Below, one piece after another: positions 1 to 6,462 of a stretch of 10,932 bases of DNA (within the stretch, counting starts at the first letter, position 1; each line of letters begins with the position of its first letter). The notes beneath the pieces are model-generated. The model worked only from the letters and a program-made list of their open reading frames with translations. It was not told the DNA's origin and made no database searches. Location: positions 1-10,932 of the forward strand of contig DASRWC010000094.1 of the NCBI GenBank assembly GCA_035654795.1, read 5' to 3'. Both the position numbers and the translations under genes were made by a program. This DNA is from JAAYLC01 sp035654795 (GTDB lineage: Bacteria > Bacteroidota > Bacteroidia > Flavobacteriales > Flavobacteriaceae).

Positions 1-851
1 CGTTCTTTATTCATTGGGCCGTGGCCTTTTACAACCTGCCAGAATTCATCCCAATCGATTTCTCCGAAATCGTAATGACCGCGTTCTTCATTCCATTTTA
101 GATCGGGATCGGGGACGGTGATTCCAAGAATTTCGGCCTGTGGAACGGTTTGATCGATAAACTGCTGACGGAGTTCGTCGTTAGTTTTTCTTTTCAACTT
201 CCACTTCATCGATTGTTCGGTATGGGTAGATTGCTCATCTGTAGGACCGAACATCATTAAGCTTGGCCACCACCAACGATTCAGTGCATCTTGTGCCATG
301 GCTTTTTGTTCTTCGGTGCCTCGGCAAAGCGTGAGCATAATTTCGTATCCTTGACGCTGGTGAAAACTTTCTTCTTTACAAACCCGAACCATCGCACGGG
401 CATAGGGACCAAACGAAGTGTTACAAAGCGGCACTTGGTTGATAATCGCAGCACCGTCCACCAACCATCCTATAGCACCGATGTCTGCCCAAGTTATGGT
501 CGGATAATTAAAAATGGATGAGTATTTTGCTTTTCCACTGTGGAGTTGTTCATAGAGTTCTTCACGCGAAACTCCAAGTGTTTCACAAGCCGAATACAAA
601 TACAATCCATGCCCGGCTTCATCCTGAACTTTGGCTAACAGTGCAACTTTCCTTCTCAATGAAGGCGCTCTGGTAATCCAGTTCCCTTCCGGCAACATCC
701 CGACAATTTCAGAATGTGCGTGCTGACTTATTTGCCGAATGTGCGTTTGCCGATATTTCTCAGGCATCCAATCGCGCGGCTCTATTTTTTCATCTCGGGC
801 AATTCGCGCTTCAAAAATTTCTTCTAAGTTTTTTATTTCTTTTTCGCTCAT
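1..851 (-). CDS. paaA: Phenylacetyl-CoA epoxidase oxygenase subunit PaaA, partial (C-terminus beyond the left edge)
   Basis: PaaA is the catalytic alpha subunit of the cytosolic multicomponent oxygenase that converts phenylacetyl-CoA to its ring 1,2-epoxide in aerobic phenylacetate breakdown. The visible 283 codons start at an ATG (849-851) and stay open to the edge; the family is about 310-320 residues, so only some 30 are missing. The ferritin-like diiron fold is marked by two ExxH motifs, E78-A-G-H81 (in QDEAGHG) and E161-S-F-H164 (in KEESFHQRQG), with E48 a likely further ligand. The NRWWWPSLMMFGP stretch at 191-203 and the TVPDPDLKWNE stretch near 245-255 are also typical of PaaA. Its electron donor PaaE lies upstream on the same strand but is separated by three unrelated genes. 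The usual partners paaB, paaC and paaD would lie past the left edge. No good promoter match is seen directly upstream. The identification is secure. Confidence 0.97.
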   Translation of the reverse strand, partial: MSEKEIKNLEEIFEARIARDEKIEPRDWMPEKYRQTHIRQISQHAHSEIVGMLPEGNWITRAPSLRRKVALLAKVQDEAGHGLYLYSACETLGVSREELYEQLHSGKAKYSSIFNYPTITWADIGAIGWLVDGAAIINQVPLCNTSFGPYARAMVRVCKEESFHQRQGYEIMLTLCRGTEEQKAMAQDALNRWWWPSLMMFGPTDEQSTHTEQSMKWKLKRKTNDELRQQFIDQTVPQAEILGITVPDPDLKWNEERGHYDFGEIDWDEFWQVVKGHGPMNKE

Positions 852-856
852 AACTT

Positions 857-955
857 TTAGTATTGAGAGGTTAGAAGTGAGTAGTTAGTATTAAAAACGT
901 TATAGGATTCATATATTGTAAAAACAAATATTATTAAAGTAAATAAAAATCTCAT
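857..955 (-). pseudogene. Ghost start: 32-codon ORF beginning like the secreted hydrolase, just upstream of paaA
   Basis: An ATG at 953-955 opens a 32-codon frame that ends with TAA at 857-859, five bases before the paaA ATG. Its first seven residues, MRFLFTL, and the 12 bases before the ATG are identical to the start of the 905-residue hydrolase at 4461. After that the sequence diverges to IIFVFTIYESYNV and unrelated residues. This is most simply the stump of a second hydrolase-like gene, or the edge of a rearrangement. It still has a hydrophobic N-terminus and could be translated as a small peptide coupled to paaA. That last point is inference. Confidence 0.45.
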
Positions 956-967
956 AATGTATTATTT
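935..967. repeat. 33-bp direct repeat, copy A
   Basis: This is an exact 33-base match to 4441-4473, at an offset of 3506. On the minus strand it holds 12 bases of leader, an ATG and the next six codons of the hydrolase gene. Similarity falls off on both sides. It sits directly after the stop codon of the 243-residue barrel-like protein and in front of paaA. Confidence 0.95.
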
Positions 968-974
968 AGGTTAG

Positions 975-1706
975 TTATTTAAAAAATATTGTCATCCCTA
1001 AAGATAAATAATCTCCCGTCAATCTGCTACTTTGTTTAAGCCCTTCTGCAGATGAAAAAATGGTTCCTTTGGAATAGTTTATCACTGATTTTTTATATCC
1101 AAAAGAGAACTGATATAACGCTTTGTTTCCGGTATAATAGATACTTGGTCCTATTCTTAATCCGGGATTTAATATCAATCGTTCGTCACTTCCCCACACA
1201 GCAGGAACATAGATGTTGTCTCTATAAATATCTATTTCTACTTTTTGGCGATAGCCCAATGTTAACTCTACACCTCCACTAACCCCTACAAAAATCTTTT
1301 CGTCCATCTGCATTTTTAACTCAATCAAAAATGGTGATGAAAGAGCCGGGCGGTAGTATGATTTTATCAAATCGGCGTCGGGTACATTTTCGGCATATTC
1401 TACTTTTAATCCCGGAATGAGCTCAAAATAGAGAGCTGTTTTAAATGTCCAAACTCTTTCCGGATTAAACACAAAATCCACACCTATTCTTCCACTAAAT
1501 ATCGGAGTGCTTTTTGTGATTATCTCATCTCCTTCCAATAAATGTTTTCGAAATGAAATTCCCGAAACGTGATAACCTATTTTTTTATATTCTGAAAACT
1601 CATCAAAATCTATCTGCCCTTTTTGACCATACACCACAGCACAAAATAAAAACGACACAAGCAAAAGAACTTTATTTTGGGTATTAACAAAAGAGTTTTG
1701 TATCAT
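975..1706 (-). CDS. Small outer-membrane beta-barrel-like protein with signal peptide, function unknown
   Basis: This 243-residue protein is not assigned to a named family. The N-terminus has a hydrophobic core (about residues 13-26, LLLVSFLFCAVVYG) followed by Q, which fits Sec export with cleavage near residue 27. The rest has alternating polar and aromatic strands ending in GDYLSLGMTIFFK, as expected of a small outer-membrane barrel closing on an aromatic residue. It starts 37 bases after the hydrolase stop on the same strand and so is probably in one transcript with it and the upstream lipoprotein. In flavobacteria such proteins often lie beside exported proteins, but this one does not show the PorP/SprF pattern I would expect for a type B T9SS partner. 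A role as an anchor or partner of the hydrolase is only an inference. Confidence 0.75.
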   Translation of the reverse strand: MIQNSFVNTQNKVLLLVSFLFCAVVYGQKGQIDFDEFSEYKKIGYHVSGISFRKHLLEGDEIITKSTPIFSGRIGVDFVFNPERVWTFKTALYFELIPGLKVEYAENVPDADLIKSYYRPALSSPFLIELKMQMDEKIFVGVSGGVELTLGYRQKVEIDIYRDNIYVPAVWGSDERLILNPGLRIGPSIYYTGNKALYQFSFGYKKSVINYSKGTIFSSAEGLKQSSRLTGDYLSLGMTIFFK

Positions 1707-1743
1707 ATATACTTGTATTTTGAACTATGGAAATAGCTTTTGG

Positions 1744-4461
1744 TTAATGCCGGATATAGATAGTTTTTATAATTTCTTTCTCTTCAGACACAATCTTAAT
1801 AAAATATATCCCGTTTTTCAGGTGTGATGTATCGAATTGTGCTGTTAGAGATGTGGCAGAAATATAATTGCTAAATATTTTTGTCCCATTTAAATCGTAC
1901 AATTCAACAATTTCATTATTAAACGTAGTATTCAAAGATTGAATATTAATAAAATTATCCGCTGGCACCGGATAAACTAAAAACGAGTCTTCCGGTTCAA
2001 GCGAAAGTATTCCGTTTACTTCCTGTATAATAAATTTAACGTGCGTAAATTCAGGATCTCCACATTCGTTGGTAACATTAAATTTAAAGGCAATTTCAGA
2101 ATCGAGCTTATTCGGTATAAAATAAAAGTTCATAACGTGACCTGCCTGCCCCCAACTATGAATAGCACCATCAGGGTCCGAATAAACCTCCCAATAAGGG
2201 TTTGTTGATCCTGTAGGAACATTTGGGTAAACCCATACTCTCTGTGGAACAGGTAAATTTAAAGGGTCTCCATCACCCGGCAAATAGTTGTCTCCCCAAG
2301 CGGTTTGAAGATCATAAGTACCTCCATTAGGTGGATGAACGGTATAGCTTCCGCCATATGGTATTTGTCCTCCCGAACCCCCCGGGTAAGGATTCTGGGG
2401 ATTACCTAAAATTTCCTGATAAACAAAACCAGAGGCATATTCTGACAGATACATATGCGGCTCGTTTACCGAGGGGGTTGAATAATAACTGTCAAAAGGC
2501 GTATGTCCCATACAAACTAAATTATACAAAAGGGGTTGATACAAATAAGGACTGCTTCCTATAAAATCTATGGCACTTTTAGTGGGTATAAAACTGAACT
2601 CTTCTGCACTTAATTTTTGTTTCATTCCTATGACTATCCAGTTTAATCCCAATTCAGTAAAGTCAAGTATTCTGTCATCCAAATCGTCTAACCCCACATA
2701 TCCTGCGGGAGCATTTTCTAAACTACCAACAGAAGAGTTGGTACTGATATTTTTCTCTCTTTTATGTATTGTAATACCTAACAATTTCATCCTCCAATAA
2801 AATACTCTTGCAGTACCTGAATTATGAGTAAAATTCATTCTTAACTTTCCGTTAAAAACTATCCAGAACAAATGGGCTTTTCCTTCATAATACCGTTGAT
2901 TGATGTTGTTAATTTCTGTTCCGCTCATACTGCCATTCACTACGGCTATATTTCGGGTATTCTGCGGATAGCCCATAGTATTAAGGTTATTATAAAACGT
3001 GTTATAAAAAGGACTGTTTTTATAATGATATTTCAACATCTGTTTTGTTGCCGGATGATTAAGTTCATCTTCCAGGTTTGTTAATTCCGGGTCTAACCAG
3101 GCAGGCACCAAATCGTCTATAAGCTTAATAGTATGCTGGACTCCCGAAGGCACATTAGCACCCTGATGTGGGCTGTCCACCGACACATAAAGATCCACAT
3201 CGTGGGGAATACTGTTTAGCTCCATATACCGCAACGCATAGCGTGCCACCAGTCCGCCCATACTAAAACCAATTACTTTGGTTGGCTCGGCATTGCTGCT
3301 TTTGCTGGCATTGACCATCTCTATAAGCTTGACCAATACCATTGCGTTGCGCTCTATATAGTCTGTACCGCCTTTTACCGTTTTGCCATTGATAACACGG
3401 GGCTCAAAGTTTAGGGTAATTATATCGTGACCACTGGAAACTAAATCAACTGCTAAACCACTCTTATTCAATTCTGTATATAATGAAAAATGCCCATTTC
3501 CATCACTTGGGTCATACCCTTCCACAACTATAATTGGTTTTGTTATACAAGTAGTTCCTGAAAAGTTTTCATAACTACCTCTGCCCGAATATGCCTGATT
3601 CTCATTATACCCCTGAAAAGTACGGTTGCCGGAGCTGAACGTAGCACTTACAGGAAAAGAACACTGCCCTATGCTTTGAATATAGGATTCGCTTTGAGGC
3701 AAGCCGATAGAGATCCCCAGCATCTTAAAAGCTACCTGTACCGTTTTAACCTTATTGTTTGAAAAAGTAGCTTTAAATTTTAACTGCTTTTCTCCAAATG
3801 TAGAGTAAACTACTGTTATTAGCTGGTTTTTGGTTACGGTTACAAAACCGTTGCCATCGTCAAAATCGGCTTGCAGCTGTGTAATGCCGTATTGTGCCGT
3901 TTCAAGCCAAAAATCTTCATCAAACTTAAATTTGGGCTGTGCCGCACCGGAAAAGTTTTTGAGCGGTGTCGCTATAAAAGAGTTTTGATACGTTTTGTAT
4001 GCAGAGAGGCTGCTGTTCGGGTTGTTATACAGTAGGCTGTCCTGACCCTGTATAAGTAATGTCCCAATATCAACGGCATCATCACGAAACATATTGAGAT
4101 CTGTATTGATAATACCAATGTTGATATACCCGGTAGTAGCTATGTTATTATTATATGTTGTTTCGGCATCAGGAAACCGGTTTTGGTAGTCGGTATGGTT
4201 TAAATCTTCTAATGCCTGAAAATAATGAAGACTACTCGTATTAGGAATATACTCGCTTAACAAAGTTGCACCTTCTAAAAAACCATAGTTTTGTAAATTA
4301 GCCAACGGCAGGGTACGGTCATATAAAATACCGGTATTAATCTGTGAGGTATTCAGGTTGGCTATTTTTGTTTGTATATTAGCTCTTATGGTATCTAAAA
4401 CCGATTGTGCCTGTACAGATAGTGAAAAAACAAGCAGTAATAAAGTAAATAAAAATCTCAT
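1744..4461 (-). CDS. Secreted alpha/beta-hydrolase (lipase/esterase-like) with T9SS type A sorting domain
   Basis: This 905-residue exported enzyme is probably an esterase, lipase or acyltransferase-like hydrolase; the substrate is unknown. Residues 1-19 form a signal peptide (MRFLFTLLLLVFSLSVQAQ). Residues 20-300 are an N-terminal region without a recognised fold. Residues about 308-440 show an alpha/beta-hydrolase core: a beta strand with KPIIVVEGYDPSDG, then the nucleophile elbow G398-F-S400-M-G402 followed by LVARYALRYME, as in PGAP1/lipase-like enzymes, and then VSVDSPHQGANVP. The acid and His are not certain; D632, D657, H654 and H669 are candidates. Residues about 750-815 look like an Ig-like strand region. 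Residues about 823-905 match the T9SS type A C-terminal domain (YPVPADNFINIQ, VELYDLNGTKIFS, LKNGIYFIKI). The protein should cross the outer membrane by the Por machinery and stay on the surface or be released. It lies 30 bases after the lipoprotein gene. Confidence 0.88.
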   Translation of the reverse strand: MRFLFTLLLLVFSLSVQAQSVLDTIRANIQTKIANLNTSQINTGILYDRTLPLANLQNYGFLEGATLLSEYIPNTSSLHYFQALEDLNHTDYQNRFPDAETTYNNNIATTGYINIGIINTDLNMFRDDAVDIGTLLIQGQDSLLYNNPNSSLSAYKTYQNSFIATPLKNFSGAAQPKFKFDEDFWLETAQYGITQLQADFDDGNGFVTVTKNQLITVVYSTFGEKQLKFKATFSNNKVKTVQVAFKMLGISIGLPQSESYIQSIGQCSFPVSATFSSGNRTFQGYNENQAYSGRGSYENFSGTTCITKPIIVVEGYDPSDGNGHFSLYTELNKSGLAVDLVSSGHDIITLNFEPRVINGKTVKGGTDYIERNAMVLVKLIEMVNASKSSNAEPTKVIGFSMGGLVARYALRYMELNSIPHDVDLYVSVDSPHQGANVPSGVQHTIKLIDDLVPAWLDPELTNLEDELNHPATKQMLKYHYKNSPFYNTFYNNLNTMGYPQNTRNIAVVNGSMSGTEINNINQRYYEGKAHLFWIVFNGKLRMNFTHNSGTARVFYWRMKLLGITIHKREKNISTNSSVGSLENAPAGYVGLDDLDDRILDFTELGLNWIVIGMKQKLSAEEFSFIPTKSAIDFIGSSPYLYQPLLYNLVCMGHTPFDSYYSTPSVNEPHMYLSEYASGFVYQEILGNPQNPYPGGSGGQIPYGGSYTVHPPNGGTYDLQTAWGDNYLPGDGDPLNLPVPQRVWVYPNVPTGSTNPYWEVYSDPDGAIHSWGQAGHVMNFYFIPNKLDSEIAFKFNVTNECGDPEFTHVKFIIQEVNGILSLEPEDSFLVYPVPADNFINIQSLNTTFNNEIVELYDLNGTKIFSNYISATSLTAQFDTSHLKNGIYFIKIVSEEKEIIKTIYIRH

Positions 4462-4473
4462 AATGTATTATTT
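4441..4473. repeat. 33-bp direct repeat, copy B
   Basis: This copy covers the real translation start of the secreted hydrolase: 12 bases of leader, the ATG at 4459-4461 and codons 2 to 7. It is identical to 935-967. Because it is embedded in a functional gene start, copy B is probably the source and copy A the derivative, though the reverse cannot be excluded from one window. Confidence 0.95.
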
Positions 4474-4491
4474 TGTTGGTTGGTTAAAAAA

Positions 4492-5079
4492 TTAAAGCCA
4501 GCAGGGGCGTACACTCGTATCGTGTGTTTGTAAATTTATATTAAATTCTCCTGATATGGGTAGAGTCTCTCCTTCATTATGCGTACTGTACATTGTACAA
4601 TTAAATGTACCTACCAATATGCCGGATGTGCTGTTGTATTCTGTAATTTCAATACTGCCTGTATTGCCCAAAGAAAAGTGGGTATAATTAGAAAGATTCG
4701 GATCTCCTATATAGCTTTCATCATATATATATATATATGTTTTTGAAAAGGGAAAAGGAATGTCATCTAACGAGCCGGAATCAATGGGATAGAAACCAAC
4801 ATTATTCACTCCCTTAAGCCAAAAAAACAAAACTCTGGAATTGTCAATACCGATATATATTTGCCAATCATTTTGATTTTGGGAGTTCCTGTTTATGTTC
4901 AATGTATAACCGGTAGTCCCAAAACCGGTATGCCAATACGGTTCCAGTGTCTGCCCGCCAAACTCAGCGGTAAAGTAGTTTTCTTCTTTAACGCAGTCGG
5001 GGTCGTTGTTGTCGTCTTTTTTGCAGGCAGCAACACTGCAAAAGAGGGTTATCAGTAAAAAAAGGGTTGTTGTTTTCAT
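4492..5079 (-). CDS. Exported lipoprotein of unknown function
   Basis: This 195-residue protein has a short charged start, a hydrophobic core and a lipobox, SVAAC with Cys19, followed by KKDDNNDPD. It is therefore a predicted lipoprotein held in the cell envelope. The mature part is rich in Asn, Thr, Tyr and Gly and looks like a beta-sandwich. The segment SGILVGTFNCTMYS with GEFNINL near the C-terminus resembles small flavobacterial lipoproteins of unknown function (DUF6252-like proteins come to mind, but this is not certain). C29, C161 and C193 could pair as disulfides. It is the first gene of a probable three-gene unit with the hydrolase and the barrel-like protein. An (AT)8 tract inside the frame encodes part of TYIYIYDES. 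No enzymatic motif is visible. Confidence 0.8.
   Translation of the reverse strand: MKTTTLFLLITLFCSVAACKKDDNNDPDCVKEENYFTAEFGGQTLEPYWHTGFGTTGYTLNINRNSQNQNDWQIYIGIDNSRVLFFWLKGVNNVGFYPIDSGSLDDIPFPFSKTYIYIYDESYIGDPNLSNYTHFSLGNTGSIEITEYNSTSGILVGTFNCTMYSTHNEGETLPISGEFNINLQTHDTSVRPCWL
4723..4738. repeat. (AT)8 dinucleotide tract inside the lipoprotein gene
   Basis: Eight uninterrupted AT units lie within the coding frame of the lipoprotein at 4492-5079, where they encode alternating Tyr and Ile. A change of one or two units would shift the frame and truncate the protein, so the tract could act as a slippage site. Confidence 0.9.
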
Positions 5080-5120
5080 AGCGTTGTTATATTTTGTAAT
5101 TTAAATGTATTTTTTAAATT

Positions 5121-5136
5121 TGTCATTTGAATGACA
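5121..5136. promoter_or_regulatory. Perfect inverted repeat upstream of the lipoprotein-hydrolase unit
   Basis: TGTCATT-TG-AATGACA has perfect 7-base arms with a 2-base spacer and ends 42 bases upstream of the lipoprotein ATG. The size and position fit an operator of a dimeric regulator, or a small hairpin in the leader. Downstream, TACATTTA matches the TAnnTTTG box in 7 of 8 positions, but no TTG lies at the usual distance. Confidence 0.4.
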
Positions 5137-5152
5137 AGATTCCCGCATTCAA

Positions 5153-5286
5153 TTCTTTCTTAAAATTATCCTTTAATCAAGAAACATCCGTCTTTTCAAC
5201 TACGAGGCACCCGCCTTCGCATTGTCTTTAAATGATCCTTTATTTTAGAAACTTCGTCTTTTTCATCACAAGGCACCCGCCTTCGC
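5153..5286. repeat. Degenerate tandem repeat, two units of about 66 bases
   Basis: Unit 1 (about 5153-5220) and unit 2 (about 5221-5286) align along their length with small gaps; roughly three quarters of positions match by eye. Shared blocks include ATCCTTTA, AGAAAC, CGTCTTTT and a final identical 16-mer AGGCACCCGCCTTCGC. Only unit 2 is followed by the complementary arm that makes a full hairpin. The repeat fills the gap between the paaE stop and the lipoprotein leader. Confidence 0.75.
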
Positions 5287-5292
5287 GGGTGC
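5273..5292 (-). terminator. Strong GC hairpin just after the paaE stop codon
   Basis: GCACCCGC-CTTC-GCGGGTGC is a perfect 8-base stem with a 4-base loop, four bases beyond the paaE stop on the minus strand. It could end or stabilise the paaE transcript. The run after it on the minus strand is A-rich rather than T-rich, so it is not a textbook intrinsic terminator. If it does stop transcription, paaA and the three genes below need their own promoters. Confidence 0.5.
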
Positions 5293-5296
5293 TGGG

Positions 5297-6370
5297 TTAG
5301 ACATCAAAATCCACCACCACTTTTTCGGAAGTCGGTACTGCCTGGCAGCTTAAAACGTAGTTCTGCGCCACTTCTTTGTCCTCGAGGGCATAATTTATTT
5401 TCATCTCTACTTCTCCTTCCACAACCTGACACTTACAGGTGCTGCACACTCCTCCCTTACAGGCAAAGGGCAAATCGGCACCGGCGGCAAGTGCGGCATC
5501 AAGGATATTGTCAAAATCGTTGGTCATGGTAAAGTTAAACTCTTTTCCGCCATCGATTATGGTCAATTCCACTCCTTCCACATTTTGCTGCGAAAGTCGT
5601 TCCATCCGTTTGATATCTTCTTCAGATAATCCGGTAACGAATAATTCGTAATGAATTAAATCTTTCGGAAGTCCGGCGTTAACGAGGTAATTACTCACAT
5701 AATTTATCATTGTTTCCGGCCCACAAAGGAAAACTTCGCTTGTATCGGGAATATCAATAAAGGTTTTCGTTAGCACTTCCATCTTCTCATCGTCAAATCT
5801 TCCGTTGAAAAGATCAATATCCCGACGTTCTTTCGTTAGGAAATAATAGATTTCAAGTCTTCCAAAATATTTGTTCCGAAGCTGTTCAAGTTCTTCCTTA
5901 AAAATGATGGATTTCGCAGTTCTATTCACATAAAACAGCTTGCAGGTCGATTTTGGTTCCAGAGCAAGATGTGTTTTTATCATTGAAATTATGGGTGTAA
6001 TTCCACTTCCGGCAGCAAAGAACAGATAGTTTTTTGCTTTTTCCGGATTGATATCCACACCGAAAGTACCACTTGGTGCCATAACTTCAAGCAAATCTCC
6101 GGCCTTCAATGTCGTGTCAACCAGCGACGAAAACTTTCCTTCCGGAATTCTTTTCACAGCCACTTTCCATTCATTCTCCGTTGGACTGGAGCACAAACTA
6201 TAGGTGCGACGAATGTCTTCGCCATTATCCATTATTCTAAAGATGAGATGCTGACCTTGACGGAATTTATATTCTTCTGCCAAATCTGCAGGCATATCCA
6301 AGGTAATCACCGAGCAGTCATCGGTCTCTTTATAAAGATCTTTGACTTTTATTTTTCTGAATTTCGACAC
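5297..6370 (-). CDS. paaE: Phenylacetyl-CoA epoxidase reductase subunit PaaE
   Basis: PaaE is the cytosolic electron-transfer subunit of phenylacetyl-CoA epoxidase; it moves electrons from NAD(P)H via FAD and a plant-type 2Fe-2S centre to PaaA. With a GTG start at 6368-6370 the product is 357 residues, in line with about 356 for E. coli PaaE, and begins MSKFRKIKVKDLYKETDD as the family does. A longer frame from a TTG at 6421 adds 17 atypical residues and would run through the promoter, so it was rejected. Visible motifs are R55-T-Y-S58 (FAD), GSGITP at 121-126 (pyridine nucleotide), CGPE at 216-219, and cluster ligands C304, C309, C312 and C342. The strong hairpin after its stop and three unrelated genes separate it from paaA. 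A TetR-type palindrome covers its promoter. Confidence 0.95.
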   Translation of the reverse strand: MSKFRKIKVKDLYKETDDCSVITLDMPADLAEEYKFRQGQHLIFRIMDNGEDIRRTYSLCSSPTENEWKVAVKRIPEGKFSSLVDTTLKAGDLLEVMAPSGTFGVDINPEKAKNYLFFAAGSGITPIISMIKTHLALEPKSTCKLFYVNRTAKSIIFKEELEQLRNKYFGRLEIYYFLTKERRDIDLFNGRFDDEKMEVLTKTFIDIPDTSEVFLCGPETMINYVSNYLVNAGLPKDLIHYELFVTGLSEEDIKRMERLSQQNVEGVELTIIDGGKEFNFTMTNDFDNILDAALAAGADLPFACKGGVCSTCKCQVVEGEVEMKINYALEDKEVAQNYVLSCQAVPTSEKVVVDFDV

Positions 6371-6390
6371 GTTCAAAAGGTTAAAAAAAA

Positions 6391-6421
6391 CAAAACTAAC
6401 GTTTGTTAGTAAGATATACAA
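6391..6421 (-). promoter_or_regulatory. Bacteroidota-type promoter of paaE
   Basis: On the minus strand TTG (6419-6421), a 20-base spacer and TAGTTTTG (6391-6398) match the Bacteroidota pattern TTG-N-TAnnTTTG exactly in the -7 box. Transcription would begin about 14 bases before the GTG start, which also supports that start. Confidence 0.7.
6395..6410. promoter_or_regulatory. Palindromic operator, probably for a TetR-family PaaR-like repressor
   Basis: ACTAAC-GTTT-GTTAGT is a perfect 6-base inverted repeat with a 4-base spacer. It overlaps the -7 box of the paaE promoter, so a bound dimer would block transcription. As I recall it, the site of the TetR-family PaaR of Thermus thermophilus is CNAACGNNCGTTNG; the central 14 bases here, CTAACGTTTGTTAG, fit it at all but one fixed position. 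No TetR gene lies in the window, so the regulator must be elsewhere. Confidence 0.65.
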
Positions 6422-6462
6422 CCTTTAAATCAGCTTCTTCAATCTATTTTAAAGACTCGATT

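Noticed and set aside
291..521. Open frame of 76 codons on the plus strand
   Set aside because: It is antisense to paaA, which has both diiron motifs, and its product has no recognisable features.
872..894. GTTAG-rich stretch upstream of paaA as a second PaaR operator
   Set aside because: It contains half-site-like words and a nearby AACGTT, but no palindrome comparable to the one before paaE.
935..4473. Direct repeats as ends of a transposon or integration site
   Set aside because: There is no transposase, integrase or terminal inverted repeat, and one copy is the functional start of a gene, so a duplication or deletion scar is more likely.
6371..6421. Longer paaE reading frame with a TTG start at 6421
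   Set aside because: The extra 17 residues are not family-like, the TTG serves better as the -33 box, and the GTG at 6370 gives the expected start and length.
6423..6454. CTTTAAA/TTTAAAG inverted repeat as terminator of the S24 repressor gene
   Set aside because: The stem is AT-only with an 18-base loop and no proper T run; too weak to call.
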